From Humidesulfovibrio mexicanus (GTDB lineage Bacteria; Desulfobacterota; Desulfovibrionia; Desulfovibrionales; Desulfovibrionaceae), in contig NZ_FZOC01000002.1 in the NCBI RefSeq assembly GCF_900188225.1, forward strand, positions 554,310-618,309: a DNA stretch of 64,000 nucleotides. Direction: 5' to 3'. This document shows positions 15,901 to 25,388 of the stretch, in pieces (position 1 is the stretch's first letter; the number at the start of each line of letters is the position of its first letter). The notes beneath the pieces are model-generated. The model saw nothing but the letters and a program-made list of their open reading frames with translations, was not told the origin of the DNA and did no database searches. Made by a program: the position numbers and the translations under genes.

Positions 15901-18900
15901 ATGGCCAAAGTCCAGAAGGATCAGACTTCCAAGTCCGTCGGCGTTGCCGCCGAAGCCAAGCCCAAAGCCGAAAACAAGGCCGACTTGCCCAGGTTGATCG
16001 TGCTCACCGGCGCGGACATCGTGGCCATTGGCCCGGATGCGGAGCTGCTGGTGGGCGGGAAGAACTACAACACCGCAATCATCAGCCAGGTCGAGGGCAT
16101 CCGCGCCCCGCAGTTTCGAGCCATCTCCTCCATCGCCTTCCACAAGCTGCTTGACGAGACCAAGGTCAACGCGTCCCTTGTGCGCAGCATAGTGGACAAG
16201 GAATACAACGCCACTGACTGGACCGACGACGAGATCAACCGCGATCCCGAGTTTCTGCGCAAGTTCACCCGCAAGATCGCCCGGCGCATCGCCGCGGAGT
16301 CCGTCAAGACCTCCGGCACGCCCATCAAGCTGCGCACCTTCGTCAACAACGTGGTGGAAGGCTTCGCCACCAGCCCGGAAGGCATTGACCAGTTGCGCAA
16401 GCGTTCCGTGCTGGTGCAGGCGGCCATCTTGTCCGTGGAGCTCCCCGCCGAAGTGAAGGAGGCCGTGCGCGGCGCCTACCTCGCCATTTGCGGAGAGGCC
16501 GGCCTGGAGAACGAGCCCGTGGCCGTGCGCTCCTCCGCAGCCGGTGAGGACAGCCGCAAGAAGGCCTTTGCCGGCCTGCAGGACACCTATCTCAACATTG
16601 TGGGCGACGAGCGCTGTGTGGAGGCCTACCACTGGGATTGCGCCAGCGCCTACAACCTGCGCAGCATGACGTACCGTCGCGAGGCCATTCTCGACGCCGT
16701 GCGCCAGGCCGAAGAGACCGGCGACGACATGATCGCCGAGACCGCCAAGAAGGAATGGGCCATCGAGAACACCTCGCTCTCGGTGTGCATCATGCGCATG
16801 ATCAACCCGCTGATCTCCGGCACCGCCTTCAGCGCCGACACCTCCACCGGCTGCCGCGGCACCGACCGCAACGACCTCGTGTCCATCGACGCGAGCTACG
16901 GCCTCGGCGAAGCGGTCGTGGGCGGCATGGTCACCCCGGACAAGTTCTACGTCTTCCAGCGCGACGACCATTCCGAGGTCGTGGTGCGCTTCATGGGCTG
17001 CAAGGACAAGAAGATCGTCTATGACGAGGACATGGGCGGCACCAAGGATGTGGAGGTCGAGGAAAACGAGGTGTACCGCTGGGCGCTTTCCCTCGCCCAG
17101 GCCGAGGATGTGGCGCGCGGCGTGCGCAACATCTCCCGCGCGTACGGCGGCATGATCATGGACACCGAGTTCTGCATCGATTCCGCCGACCGCCTATGGT
17201 TCGTGCAGGCCCGGCCGGAGACCCGCTGGAACGAGGATTTCCAGATCCATCCGGACACCATCTTCATGCGCCGCAAGGAGGTGGACCCCAAGGCCTTGGT
17301 CGATGCCGAACTCATTCTTGAGGGCAACGGCGCCAGCCGCGGCGCGGGCGCGGGCACGGTGAAGTTCCTGCGCAGCGCCCTTGAGTTGAACAAGGTCAAC
17401 AAGGGCGACATCCTGGCCGCCGAGCGCACCGATCCGGACATGGTCCCCGGCATGAGGATCGCCAGCGCCATTCTGGCCGATGTGGGCGGCGACACCAGCC
17501 ACGCGGCCATCACCAGCCGCGAACTCGGCATTCCGGCGGTCATCGGTCTGCAGCGGCTTGAGGTCATCCGCTCCCTGGACGGCCAGGAGGTCACCGTGGA
17601 TGGCTCGCGCGGGCACGTGTACCGTGGCCGCCTGCCCCTTGTGGACGTTGGCGGCGAGATCAACGTGGCCGAACTGCCCGCCACCAAGACCAAGGTCGGC
17701 CTCATTCTGGCCGACATCGGCCAGTCGCTGTTCCTCTCTCGTTTGCGCCGCGTGCCCGATTTCGAAGTCGGTCTGCTGCGCGCCGAGTTCATGCTGGGCA
17801 ACATCAGCGTGCATCCGCTGGCGCTGGAGGCGTTCGACCGGGGCGTGTTGGGCGCGCTGGTGGAGGCCAAACTGCGCGAGATGGAGTCACAGCTCTCCAA
17901 GGCCATGAAGGAGCAACTCGCCACGGGCCTTATCAACCTGCGCCTCAAGCTGCGGGACTACGTTGGGGTCATTACCGGGCTTGGAAAGGAGCTGGCTTCC
18001 CTGTCCGAGCGCGAGGGCACCAAGGGCACCGACGAGGTGCTGGCCATCCATCGCCGCCTGCGCGAGTTGGACAAGAAGCTTGACGAGCACATCGGCTACG
18101 CCACCGAGCGTTTGGAGACCCTCAAAACCTCGGTCTCCCTCAAGAAACACATCGCCGTCATCATGGGTTACACCGACGTGCTGGACGGCATCACCGAGAA
18201 TTACGCCGAAGCCAAGAAGATCAAGGAGGACCACGAGCGCGAGATCGAGAAGATCGCCGCCCGCGTGAAGGACGAGCCCGAGGTTCTCGACGCGCTTTCC
18301 CGCATCGCCGCCCTGCGCGAGGAAGTGGCTCTCAAAATGGGGCTCAAGAGCGAGATGGACGAGGTGCGCACCCTGCCCGATCGCATCCGCAAGCTGCTTG
18401 AATCCCGCGGCTTCCGCACCGGCAAGGAGCACTACATCCAGACCCTGGCCCAGGGCTTGGCCCTCTTCGCCATGGCTTTCTACGGCAAGACCATCGTCTA
18501 CCGCACCACGGACTTCAAGTCCAACGAGTACCGGAACCTCATCGGCGGTCTTTTGTTCGAGACCCATGAGGACAACCCCATGCTCGGCTACCGCGGCGTC
18601 TCCCGCAACATCCATGACTGGGAGCTTGAGGCCTTCAAGCTGGCGCGCGGCATCTTCGGCGGCAAGAACCTGCAGATCATGCTGCCCTTTGTCCGCACCC
18701 TGGAAGAAGCCCGCAGCATGAAGCGCTACCTGAAGAGCGTGCACAACATCGAGTCCGGCAAGGACGGCATGAAGGTCATCCTCATGTCCGAGATTCCGGC
18801 CAACGCCATCCTCTGCAAGGAATTCATCAAGGAGGTTGATGGATTCTCCATCGGTTCCAACGACATGACCCAGATGGTGCTGGCCACCGACCGCGACAAT

Positions 18901-19497
18901 GCCCGCTTGCAGCACATCTACGACGAGGAGGATCCTGCGGTGGTCTGGGCCATCCTGGTGACCATCTTCGCCGGGCAGAAGTACTGCAAGAAAGTGGGCT
19001 TCTGCGGCCAGGGCGTGTCCAATTCCGAGATCCTGCGGGGTCTGGTCGCCATCGCCGGCATCGATTCCGCCTCCGTGGTTCCCGATACCTACCGCAAGAC
19101 CAAGATCCAGATGGCCGAAGTGGAAGCGCTCAACATTCCGGTCTCCAAACTGGGCGACTGGCTGCGCGAACAGCACTTCAGCCGCCTGGAGATCCTGCTT
19201 GAGGAAAATGGCTATGGCCATATCCTCAAGCGGTACAAGACCGCCGAGGACCTGATGGAGTGGTACGAGGGCGAGCTGGACCGCTTCAGCGAACAGCTGC
19301 GCGACAACATCGAGAATCCCAAGGAGGCCTTCTATCGTCAGGAGATGGAGCGCTTCCGCGCCATTTTCCACAAGCCGGTGATCTACTCCAGTTGGGATTG
19401 GACCTTCACTGTTGAAGACGCAATGCACCACGCCGGTTTCGCCACCTACGAGGAGCAGGAGGCGGCGCTTGCCGTCAAGCGTTCCATGAAGTGGTAG
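15901..19497 (+). CDS. PEP synthase-like protein with coiled-coil insertion
   Basis: 1198 residues against about 800 for usual PEP synthase. The ATP-grasp domain (PPDK_N) covers about 40-480, with VAVRSSAAGEDSRKKAFAG near 205 and STGCRGTDRNDLVSIDASYGLGE-type phosphate contacts. The swivel domain carries the phosphohistidine in GGDTSHAAITSRELGIPA (His534). The TIM barrel (about 840-1070) has GSNDMTQMVLATDRDN and FCGQGVSN with the expected Cys1035. Between swivel and barrel, residues 655-830 are mostly charged helix, probably coiled coil, absent from normal enzymes. A C-terminal 120 residues follow the barrel. The start after AGGAGG is chosen over an upstream GTG. It probably interconverts pyruvate and PEP, next to pyruvate carboxylase. 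Confidence 0.8.
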   Translation: MAKVQKDQTSKSVGVAAEAKPKAENKADLPRLIVLTGADIVAIGPDAELLVGGKNYNTAIISQVEGIRAPQFRAISSIAFHKLLDETKVNASLVRSIVDKEYNATDWTDDEINRDPEFLRKFTRKIARRIAAESVKTSGTPIKLRTFVNNVVEGFATSPEGIDQLRKRSVLVQAAILSVELPAEVKEAVRGAYLAICGEAGLENEPVAVRSSAAGEDSRKKAFAGLQDTYLNIVGDERCVEAYHWDCASAYNLRSMTYRREAILDAVRQAEETGDDMIAETAKKEWAIENTSLSVCIMRMINPLISGTAFSADTSTGCRGTDRNDLVSIDASYGLGEAVVGGMVTPDKFYVFQRDDHSEVVVRFMGCKDKKIVYDEDMGGTKDVEVEENEVYRWALSLAQAEDVARGVRNISRAYGGMIMDTEFCIDSADRLWFVQARPETRWNEDFQIHPDTIFMRRKEVDPKALVDAELILEGNGASRGAGAGTVKFLRSALELNKVNKGDILAAERTDPDMVPGMRIASAILADVGGDTSHAAITSRELGIPAVIGLQRLEVIRSLDGQEVTVDGSRGHVYRGRLPLVDVGGEINVAELPATKTKVGLILADIGQSLFLSRLRRVPDFEVGLLRAEFMLGNISVHPLALEAFDRGVLGALVEAKLREMESQLSKAMKEQLATGLINLRLKLRDYVGVITGLGKELASLSEREGTKGTDEVLAIHRRLRELDKKLDEHIGYATERLETLKTSVSLKKHIAVIMGYTDVLDGITENYAEAKKIKEDHEREIEKIAARVKDEPEVLDALSRIAALREEVALKMGLKSEMDEVRTLPDRIRKLLESRGFRTGKEHYIQTLAQGLALFAMAFYGKTIVYRTTDFKSNEYRNLIGGLLFETHEDNPMLGYRGVSRNIHDWELEAFKLARGIFGGKNLQIMLPFVRTLEEARSMKRYLKSVHNIESGKDGMKVILMSEIPANAILCKEFIKEVDGFSIGSNDMTQMVLATDRDNARLQHIYDEEDPAVVWAILVTIFAGQKYCKKVGFCGQGVSNSEILRGLVAIAGIDSASVVPDTYRKTKIQMAEVEALNIPVSKLGDWLREQHFSRLEILLEENGYGHILKRYKTAEDLMEWYEGELDRFSEQLRDNIENPKEAFYRQEMERFRAIFHKPVIYSSWDWTFTVEDAMHHAGFATYEEQEAALAVKRSMKW

Positions 19498-19523
19498 CCA
19501 GCACCTGACGCGATTCCGTTACT

Positions 19524-19558
19524 GCGGCGGCCCGAAACAACGGGTCGCCGCTTTTTTT
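19524..19558 (+). terminator. terminator of the PEP synthase-like gene
   Basis: GCGGCGGCCCG (19524-19534) pairs with CGGGTCGCCGC (19541-19551) with one mismatch and a 6-nt loop, followed by seven T. Confidence 0.9.
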
Positions 19559-19618
19559 ATGTTCAGGACGTCGTGAACCGCTTGGGGGTGGCTTGTGGGG
19601 CGCGTAGCAGGGGAGGGG

Positions 19619-19975
19619 CTAGTCGAAGGCCGGGTGTTTGAGCTCGGCATCTATCTGGTCGGCGTCGGGTGCGTTGAAGCGCACCAGATTGCGCAAATGC
19701 AGGAAGCTGTCCGGCTCCATGCCTATGAAGTCAATGGCCACCCCCGTCGCATCGCTGCGGATGACGCGGCAGTCGATTTCAATGATTGCCTCGGGACTGA
19801 GGGTGATGCGCACAATTCCCAGCGTGCCGGATTCGACGTGCGCATCGGCCATGGCAAGCAGGCCCTTGAGGCTGATGTTGTGCGTCAGCAGGGGGATGCC
19901 CTCGCCGGAGGGCAACACGAGTTCTGCGGAGATGTTGGTGTCGACGCGGCTGCGGCGGCGGCGGTTGGCGTCCAT
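19619..19975 (-). CDS. PilZ domain protein
   Basis: 118 residues, a single PilZ domain. Both cyclic di-GMP contacts are visible: the arginine-rich RRRRSRVDT at the N terminus and HNISLKGLL (D/NxSxxG form) about 25 residues later. The remaining beta strands end with VAIDFIGMEPDSFLHLRNLVRF, the usual closing segment. It is a small stand-alone receptor that may bind a motor or regulator partner. I chose MDANRRRRSR because GAAGGAGA precedes it; the frame is open a further 28 codons. Confidence 0.85.
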   Translation of the reverse strand: MDANRRRRSRVDTNISAELVLPSGEGIPLLTHNISLKGLLAMADAHVESGTLGIVRITLSPEAIIEIDCRVIRSDATGVAIDFIGMEPDSFLHLRNLVRFNAPDADQIDAELKHPAFD

Positions 19976-20055
19976 GCGTCTCCTTCGGCCAAGCGGGGGC
20001 TGCGAGGGTGCGTTTATGCGCTTTCCATCACATATGACTGTGATGCCTGGCCGCG

Positions 20056-20934
20056 TCAAGGTCGGCGCAGACGCAGGGCTTGGGCGTTGGGCAGCACAAT
20101 GCCGACGAGGATGAGCGCCATGCCTGCCAGCTGCACAGGGACGACTGCTTCGCCGAGCAGTAGCGCGGAGGCCAGCACGGTGGTGATGGGCTCAAGAGTG
20201 GAGCAGATGGAGGCGCTGGCGCTGCCGATGAGTTCCACGGCCCGGTACAGCAAGGTGACGGCCAACGCCGTGGGCACGATGCCCAAGGCCAAGGTCAGGA
20301 GCTTTGACTCCATGTCCAGTTCCGGGAACCGTATCGGGGGGCTTAAGATGGTGTAGACCACTGCGGCGAAGAGCACGCAATAGAAGGAGATGCTTTGCGG
20401 ATTTTCGCCTTTGAGCAGCCATTCGAGCACGATGAGGTACGCCGAAAAGATGAGCATGGAGGCTGTGGCCAGCGCCAGCCCCGTGCCGTTGATGTCCCGG
20501 AGAAAGGCATCGTAGAAGACCAAGCCGCACCCTGCGATCAGGAGCAGCAGGGACATGGCCACCACGCTGTCCAGCCGGGTCTTGAACAGCAGGGACGAGG
20601 CCAGCGTGACTGCGACAGGATAAAAATACAGGATGAGCGAGGTGGTGGAGGCGGGGATGTACTTGAGCGCTGTCATGAAGGACAGGCTCTGCACCGGGTA
20701 CAGAACCACGCCGAGGAACGCGGCTTTGAGGATGGTTCTGGGCCTGGCGCGCAGCACAGAACGGTTCGTTGCCGCGAACCAAACCAGCAGCAAAAGTGCG
20801 CCCAGCCCGAAGCGGTATTGGAGTATCTCCGCCGGGGCAAAACCGCGAGCGTAGGCCAGCTTGCCCAAAATGGCCAGCATCCCGAAGCACGCTGCCGATG
20901 ACGCTGCGCAGACCATGCCTGCAAGTGATGCCAT
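20056..20934 (-). CDS. EamA/DMT superfamily permease
   Basis: 292 residues with ten predicted membrane helices in two EamA halves (about 5-140 and 150-290). Features include AASSAACFGMLAILGKLAY at the start of the first half, YIPASTTSLILYFYPVAVTL near 90 and the second-half LIGSASASICSTLEPITTVL motif. The family exports or imports small metabolites such as amino acids. The substrate is not predictable. GGAGGTGG precedes the start. Its neighbours on either side are on the same strand but appear unrelated. Confidence 0.85.
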   Translation of the reverse strand: MASLAGMVCAASSAACFGMLAILGKLAYARGFAPAEILQYRFGLGALLLLVWFAATNRSVLRARPRTILKAAFLGVVLYPVQSLSFMTALKYIPASTTSLILYFYPVAVTLASSLLFKTRLDSVVAMSLLLLIAGCGLVFYDAFLRDINGTGLALATASMLIFSAYLIVLEWLLKGENPQSISFYCVLFAAVVYTILSPPIRFPELDMESKLLTLALGIVPTALAVTLLYRAVELIGSASASICSTLEPITTVLASALLLGEAVVPVQLAGMALILVGIVLPNAQALRLRRP

Positions 20935-21001
20935 TTACGGCCACCTCCGGAGATTTCGCGTGCTTGTGGCTACCCGAAGAATCTCCCGAGGGCAAGGATG
21001 G

Positions 21002-22399
21002 TTACAGCTCCGTGCTGAATGCGTATGTCACCACCACTGGTTTGCCGTCGCGGGTGGGGGGAACGTCCAGGACAAATTCGGCCACACCGGCCGAGGGTTT
21101 TGTCCATTTGGAACTGGCGCTCTCGATTTTCCACTTTCCTGGCAGTTGTTCCTGCAGCACGATGCGCTGAGAATGCTTCTTGGCATTGAATATGCGCAGT
21201 TCCCAGGCGCCCCGGTAGCTGTTCTTGCCAGTTTTTTCATATGCGTTGGCAATGCGCTCCACGTTGAGATCGAAGGCCCGTCCCAGCCGGAGCTCCGCCA
21301 TGGAGCCAACGGCAACGCGATCCAGGCGCGTCTCTCCCACCATGCGGCGCGCACGGCCGTCTTCCTGGAATGCCCGTAACGTGCCCGAGGGCAACGGGAG
21401 CCCCAAACCGAGGGCCTCGGTGTTTCGAAAAGAGAGAACCACGTCCAGTTTCTGCTTGATCGGGTCGGTTTCGCGGCCCGAAGGCATGGCACTGGCGCGG
21501 CCGATGAGTTTGCGGGTCAGGGGGATGTTTGCGGATTCAAAAAGCTTGGTTTGCCGAGACTGCTGGTTGAACAGGGTCACAGGCCTTTTGAGGCGGTAGA
21601 GGTGATGTTCAAAGACTTCTCCTCCGTCTGCGTCGTCGTAAGCTTCGGCGCCATCGAGCTTGGCAGCGGAAGCGTATGCGCGAGCAAGCACGGGGCGGGA
21701 GTTGTCGCGGGTTTCCCCGGCAAGGAGTTCAACCTTGGCGTTCTTGAAGTCGCGGCCGGAACGGTTGTTCAGCGTCACCCAGCCAGAGAGCTGCGCGCGG
21801 TCGCCGTCGCCGTCCATGACCAGCATGTAGTCCATTGTCCAGGAGAGTTCGCGGGCGAGGTAGCAGAGCTCTATGGTTTGCCGGGCAGCTCCGGTGTTTT
21901 CGACGTTCATGACAAGGCCGGGCCGTGCGGAAAGCCCCGTGGGCAATTCCGGATAAATGACAGCCTCCACAGGGCCGGCGTAGACACGGCCGTCCACCAG
22001 GAACACGGGCGGCTCTTTGGCGGAGAGCACTGTGGCCTGTTTTTGCGTACGGCCATCGCGGGTCTTGCCATCGGGCAGCACAAGGTCCACACTCTTTCCC
22101 ACGTGCCTGCGCAGCAGGGCCGCCTGTGTGAGGGGTTCGGCGTCCAGCGCCAAGTCCAGCACCTTGAGGGCGTTGGGAGCGCTTTGGGACCGCACCTGCA
22201 TGGTCTGCGCCTCAATTGTCTCAGGGAGGTCCGGCAGCACCACCTGCCCCCTTCCTTTGGGCAGGGGCAGCTCGCGTTCTTCACTCACCAAGCTTTGTCC
22301 GTTTTGCTGCACCACCAAGCGCAGGGCGTTGTCGGCCTGGGCAAGGGCCGGAACCAAGGGCGTCATGAGCAAGATCATCGCGGTGACCAATCGTTTCAT
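21002..22399 (-). CDS. DUF4139 domain protein, secreted
   Basis: 465 residues with a signal peptide (residues 1-22, ending ALAQA). The rest is beta-rich and matches DUF4139 proteins: an N-terminal half with LPLPKGRGQVVLPDLP, a middle with NTGAARQTIELCYLARELSWTMDY-like segments (LAREL-W-DY core) and TLNNRSGRDFKNAKVELLAG, and a C-terminal half with SYRGAWELRIFNAKKHSQRI. It should lie in the periplasm or at the surface. No biochemical role is known for the family. It reads away from motA, and the 274 nt between are AT-rich without a clear promoter that I could fit. Confidence 0.8.
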   Translation of the reverse strand: MKRLVTAMILLMTPLVPALAQADNALRLVVQQNGQSLVSEERELPLPKGRGQVVLPDLPETIEAQTMQVRSQSAPNALKVLDLALDAEPLTQAALLRRHVGKSVDLVLPDGKTRDGRTQKQATVLSAKEPPVFLVDGRVYAGPVEAVIYPELPTGLSARPGLVMNVENTGAARQTIELCYLARELSWTMDYMLVMDGDGDRAQLSGWVTLNNRSGRDFKNAKVELLAGETRDNSRPVLARAYASAAKLDGAEAYDDADGGEVFEHHLYRLKRPVTLFNQQSRQTKLFESANIPLTRKLIGRASAMPSGRETDPIKQKLDVVLSFRNTEALGLGLPLPSGTLRAFQEDGRARRMVGETRLDRVAVGSMAELRLGRAFDLNVERIANAYEKTGKNSYRGAWELRIFNAKKHSQRIVLQEQLPGKWKIESASSKWTKPSAGVAEFVLDVPPTRDGKPVVVTYAFSTEL

Positions 22400-22673
22400 G
22401 GGTGGCTCCTGTGCAAAGACGAGTTTTCAACAGGTGTGGGCAATTTTCTACCGGTTCCGCTCATTTGTCGAGCCATGTGTCTGCGTAATCCAACCCTGTA
22501 TTTGACTTTCTAATTTGTTGATATAAAAAGAATAATGTTTTGTCACAAATGTTTTCTTTACAAGTAGGTAGTTCTTGATTCAATAATACTGCCTGGGCCT
22601 GTGCCCGAGACCAGGGGAGTGCTTGCGGAACAGTTCCGGCTCCCAGTCTGATTCACCAGGAGTTGTGCATTTT

Positions 22674-23531
22674 ATGTTCGCGATCATCGGTGTTTTCGTT
22701 GTGCTCGGCTGCGTTGTCGGGGGCTTTGTCCTGGAAGGCGGACCGCTTGCCGTGCTCATCCAGCCCATCGAAGTGCTCATCATTGGCGGCGCCGCGGTCG
22801 GATCCTTCATGATCGCCTCGCCCAAGAGCGTGCTCTTCGGCACCCTCAAGAAGGCGTTCAAGGTTTTCACCGCTTCAGAGGCCAGCAAGCAGACCTATCT
22901 CGACATCCTCTCCGTTTTGTACACCTTGATGAACATGGCCCGTCGCGATGGCATCGTATCCATTGAGCAACATGTGAGCAAGCCCGATGGCAGCGCCGTG
23001 TTCACCCGTTATCCGGCCATCCTGAAAAATCACGAAGTCCGCGACTTCATCTGCGACAACTTCAAGGTGTTGCTGGCGGGCAACATCGAACCGCACCAGT
23101 TCGAGTCCGTCATGGATATCGATCTTGCCGCATCGCACAAGCACGAGGCCACCACCCCTGCCGCCATCAACAAGGTGGCCGATTCCCTGCCCGGTCTGGG
23201 CATCGTGGCCGCGGTGCTGGGCATCGTGCTCACCATGGGCAAGATCAACGAGCCCCCCGAGGTGCTTGGCCATTCCATTGGCGCGGCCCTGGTGGGTACC
23301 TTTCTCGGCATCCTTTTATGTTATGGTTTTGCCGGGCCCATGGCGCAAAACCTGGAGTATCAGGTGAAGGAGACCCACTCCATGCTGGAGGTGGTGAAGG
23401 CCGGGCTGGTCGGTTTCGCCAGCGGCTTTCCTCCCATGCTCGCGGTGGAGGCGGCCCGGCGCGCCGTTTCCGGCCCAGCCCGCCCGACTTTTGAAGAACT
23501 GGAAGGAGCGTTGAAGGGTGGCCAAAAATAA
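22674..23531 (+). CDS. motA: flagellar motor stator protein MotA
   Basis: 285 residues. Four membrane segments: two near the N terminus (FAIIGVFVVLGCVVGGFVLEG and the AVLIQPIEVLIIGGAAVGSF area) and two after a large cytoplasmic loop (SLPGLGIVAAVLGIVLTMG and GAALVGTFLGILLCYGFAGP). The Pro of LPGLG is the conserved stator proline. The cytoplasmic loop holds the charged residues that touch FliG. I chose the ATG at 22674, with AGGAG upstream; the frame is open 17 codons further. It overlaps motB by 14 nt, so the two are coupled. Confidence 0.93.
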   Translation: MFAIIGVFVVLGCVVGGFVLEGGPLAVLIQPIEVLIIGGAAVGSFMIASPKSVLFGTLKKAFKVFTASEASKQTYLDILSVLYTLMNMARRDGIVSIEQHVSKPDGSAVFTRYPAILKNHEVRDFICDNFKVLLAGNIEPHQFESVMDIDLAASHKHEATTPAAINKVADSLPGLGIVAAVLGIVLTMGKINEPPEVLGHSIGAALVGTFLGILLCYGFAGPMAQNLEYQVKETHSMLEVVKAGLVGFASGFPPMLAVEAARRAVSGPARPTFEELEGALKGGQK

Positions 23532-24291
23532 GGGCGGCAATACCATCATCATCAAAAAGGTGGTGGATGGACATGGCGGCGGCCACCATGGCGGCTCCTG
23601 GAAGGTCGCCTACGCCGACTTCGTCACTGCCATGATGGCCTTTTTTCTCCTTTTATGGCTTATCGCCTCGCTTAAGCCGCAACAGAAGGAATCCCTCGCG
23701 TTGGTGTTCAAGGACGCCAAGGGGGAAAACGTCGTCGTGCAGTCGGTTTCGGCCACCACCTTCATCCCCAAGGACGCCAAGATGGGCATTCCGGAGATGA
23801 ACCTCTCCCAGCAGGACCAGCTCAAATACGAGGTGGCGCTGATGGTGAAGGAGCTTTTGACGCAGAACCAGGAGCTGCAAAGCAACTCCGGCATCAGCTC
23901 GGACAACGCCGGCGTGCTCATGCAGGTCAACAACTCCGTCATGTTCGCGCCGAACTCCGCAGTGCTCAAGCCAGAGGCCGCAAAAATTCTCGACGGCGTC
24001 ACCAACATCCTCCTCAACCAGAAGGTGGATCTGGTCATACGCGGGCATACCGACGACACCGAGAACGGCAGCGGCCTGTACCCGTCCAAATGGGAGCTCT
24101 CCGCCGCGCGCGCGGCTGCCGCCCTGCGCTACATCCTCGCCAAGGGCGATGGCGCCATCGCGGCTACCCGCCTGCGTGCGGCAGGGTATGCCGACAGCCG
24201 TCCGCTGGTTCCCATCATTGACGAGGACAGCCGTGCGGTAAACCGCAGGGTCGAGTTCTACTACCACAGTCCGGAAGTGCAGACTTGGTAG
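23518..24291 (+). CDS. motB: flagellar motor stator protein MotB
   Basis: 257 residues, starting at GTG 23518 with AAGGAGC upstream. Order of parts: a Gly/His-rich N-terminal tail (DGHGGGHHGG), one membrane helix VAYADFVTAMMAFFLLLWLI with the proton-carrying aspartate in YADF, a plug/linker region, and an OmpA-like peptidoglycan-binding domain from about 145 (SVMFAPNSAVLKPEAAKIL, VIRGHTDDTENG, NRRVEFYY). With MotA it makes the proton channel that drives rotation. The His-rich head before the membrane helix is longer than in Escherichia coli. Confidence 0.93.
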   Translation: MAKNKGGNTIIIKKVVDGHGGGHHGGSWKVAYADFVTAMMAFFLLLWLIASLKPQQKESLALVFKDAKGENVVVQSVSATTFIPKDAKMGIPEMNLSQQDQLKYEVALMVKELLTQNQELQSNSGISSDNAGVLMQVNNSVMFAPNSAVLKPEAAKILDGVTNILLNQKVDLVIRGHTDDTENGSGLYPSKWELSAARAAAALRYILAKGDGAIAATRLRAAGYADSRPLVPIIDEDSRAVNRRVEFYYHSPEVQTW

Positions 24292-24313
24292 CCGACTGCG
24301 GCCAGGGGGAGAA

Positions 24314-24339
24314 AAAAAGGCGCCGTAAGGCGCCTTTTT
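24314..24339. terminator. bidirectional terminator between motB and hydrolase gene
   Basis: AAAAAGGCGCC and GGCGCCTTTTT form an 11-bp perfect stem with loop GTAA. The A and T runs make it work on both strands, for motAB and for the convergent hydrolase gene. Confidence 0.88.
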
Positions 24340-24365
24340 CATTGGGGGCAGTGCGTCGGCATTGG

Positions 24366-25349
24366 TCAGCAGGAACGGAAGTTCAGGTCCACGATGAGCC
24401 CGCGGCGTTCGTCGTGCCCCTGAATGCGGCCTTTTTTCACTGCATCGTACATGTGCAGAAACACTTTTCCGGGCTCGCCCTTTTCGTCCGCAAGGAAATA
24501 GGTGTGCCCATTGGGGCGGTCGTACTTGTTGTTCACGTCGTCGCAGTCCACAGTGTAGACGTTTTGGGGCGTCATGGCCTGATGTTCCGGCCCGGTGTGC
24601 CCCAGCCTCCTGGACGCCGAATTGGCCCCGAGGTGTCCTACGCTGCCAGCTCCAAGGATGCGGTCGTCCGCGGCATGGTAGACCACGACATTGCGTGCGC
24701 TGTGGCAAATGTAGCGGCCATCGCGGGTGGGCTCCAGGCTTTCGTTGAACACGTCGGCCGCAAGCATGAACACGTTGCGGAAAAGGAGGGGAACCTGGCC
24801 CTTGCGGTGGTAGTTGGCCCAACAGGAGAGGGTTTGCCGCAACACCCGGTTGCCCATGGAGTGTGCGAGCACGTTCAGGCGTTTGAGACAAGGGGCTTCG
24901 CCGCCTTTCACGGACTCCCGCCAGACGAGGAATTTTTCGAGGGCCCGGGCGAAGGCCACGCCGCTGGCCTCGGCCGCGATCTGGTCCTCATGGAAATCGC
25001 GCATGGGACTTTGGCCGTTGTCGCAGGGCCAGATGACCGGGACCACGTCCACAAGGTTTTTGTCCTGCTCGTCGAACAGGGCCTGGAGTTTCTCCGCCGT
25101 GGGGAACACCTGCTCCTCGGGAAACTGCGCGGAGTCGTGCAGGTAGAAGAGCACCTGGCGCGTGGCGGCCTTGCGCATGGCCTTCATGAAGTTGTCGCTG
25201 CCAAGCTCCACGTAGGCTTTTTTGGCATCGTCGCGCCAGCAGAAATAAACGGATTGACCGGCCTCGTTGTTGTTGAGCTCGAAGGCGACCTTGCGCATTT
25301 CGGCGCTGGCGTTACCCTCAACAAAGGCCCTGTTGGTGATGAAGAACAT
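24366..25349 (-). CDS. DUF900-like alpha/beta hydrolase
   Basis: 327 residues. An alpha/beta hydrolase of the DUF900 type: MFFITNRAF opening strand, VLFYLHDSAQF (oxyanion area) near 65, DVVPVIWPCDNG, and the nucleophile elbow NVLAHSMGNRVL near 160, where Ser is flanked by His and Met-Gly. An aspartate follows in MLAADVFNE. Near the C terminus is VVVYHAADDRIL and a histidine region NGHTYFLADE. No signal peptide. AAGGAG lies 6 nt before the ATG. The substrate is unknown; esterase or lipase activity is likely. It converges on motB across a shared terminator. Confidence 0.8.
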   Translation of the reverse strand: MFFITNRAFVEGNASAEMRKVAFELNNNEAGQSVYFCWRDDAKKAYVELGSDNFMKAMRKAATRQVLFYLHDSAQFPEEQVFPTAEKLQALFDEQDKNLVDVVPVIWPCDNGQSPMRDFHEDQIAAEASGVAFARALEKFLVWRESVKGGEAPCLKRLNVLAHSMGNRVLRQTLSCWANYHRKGQVPLLFRNVFMLAADVFNESLEPTRDGRYICHSARNVVVYHAADDRILGAGSVGHLGANSASRRLGHTGPEHQAMTPQNVYTVDCDDVNNKYDRPNGHTYFLADEKGEPGKVFLHMYDAVKKGRIQGHDERRGLIVDLNFRSC

Positions 25350-25388
25350 TCCAGGCTCCTTTCTCTCCGGTGGCGGGGGGCCAACTTA

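Noticed and set aside
22400-22673. Sigma-70 promoter for motA in the AT-rich stretch
   Set aside because: TTGACT at 22502 and TATAAA at 22522 are only 14 nt apart. The spacing is poor, so I did not annotate it.
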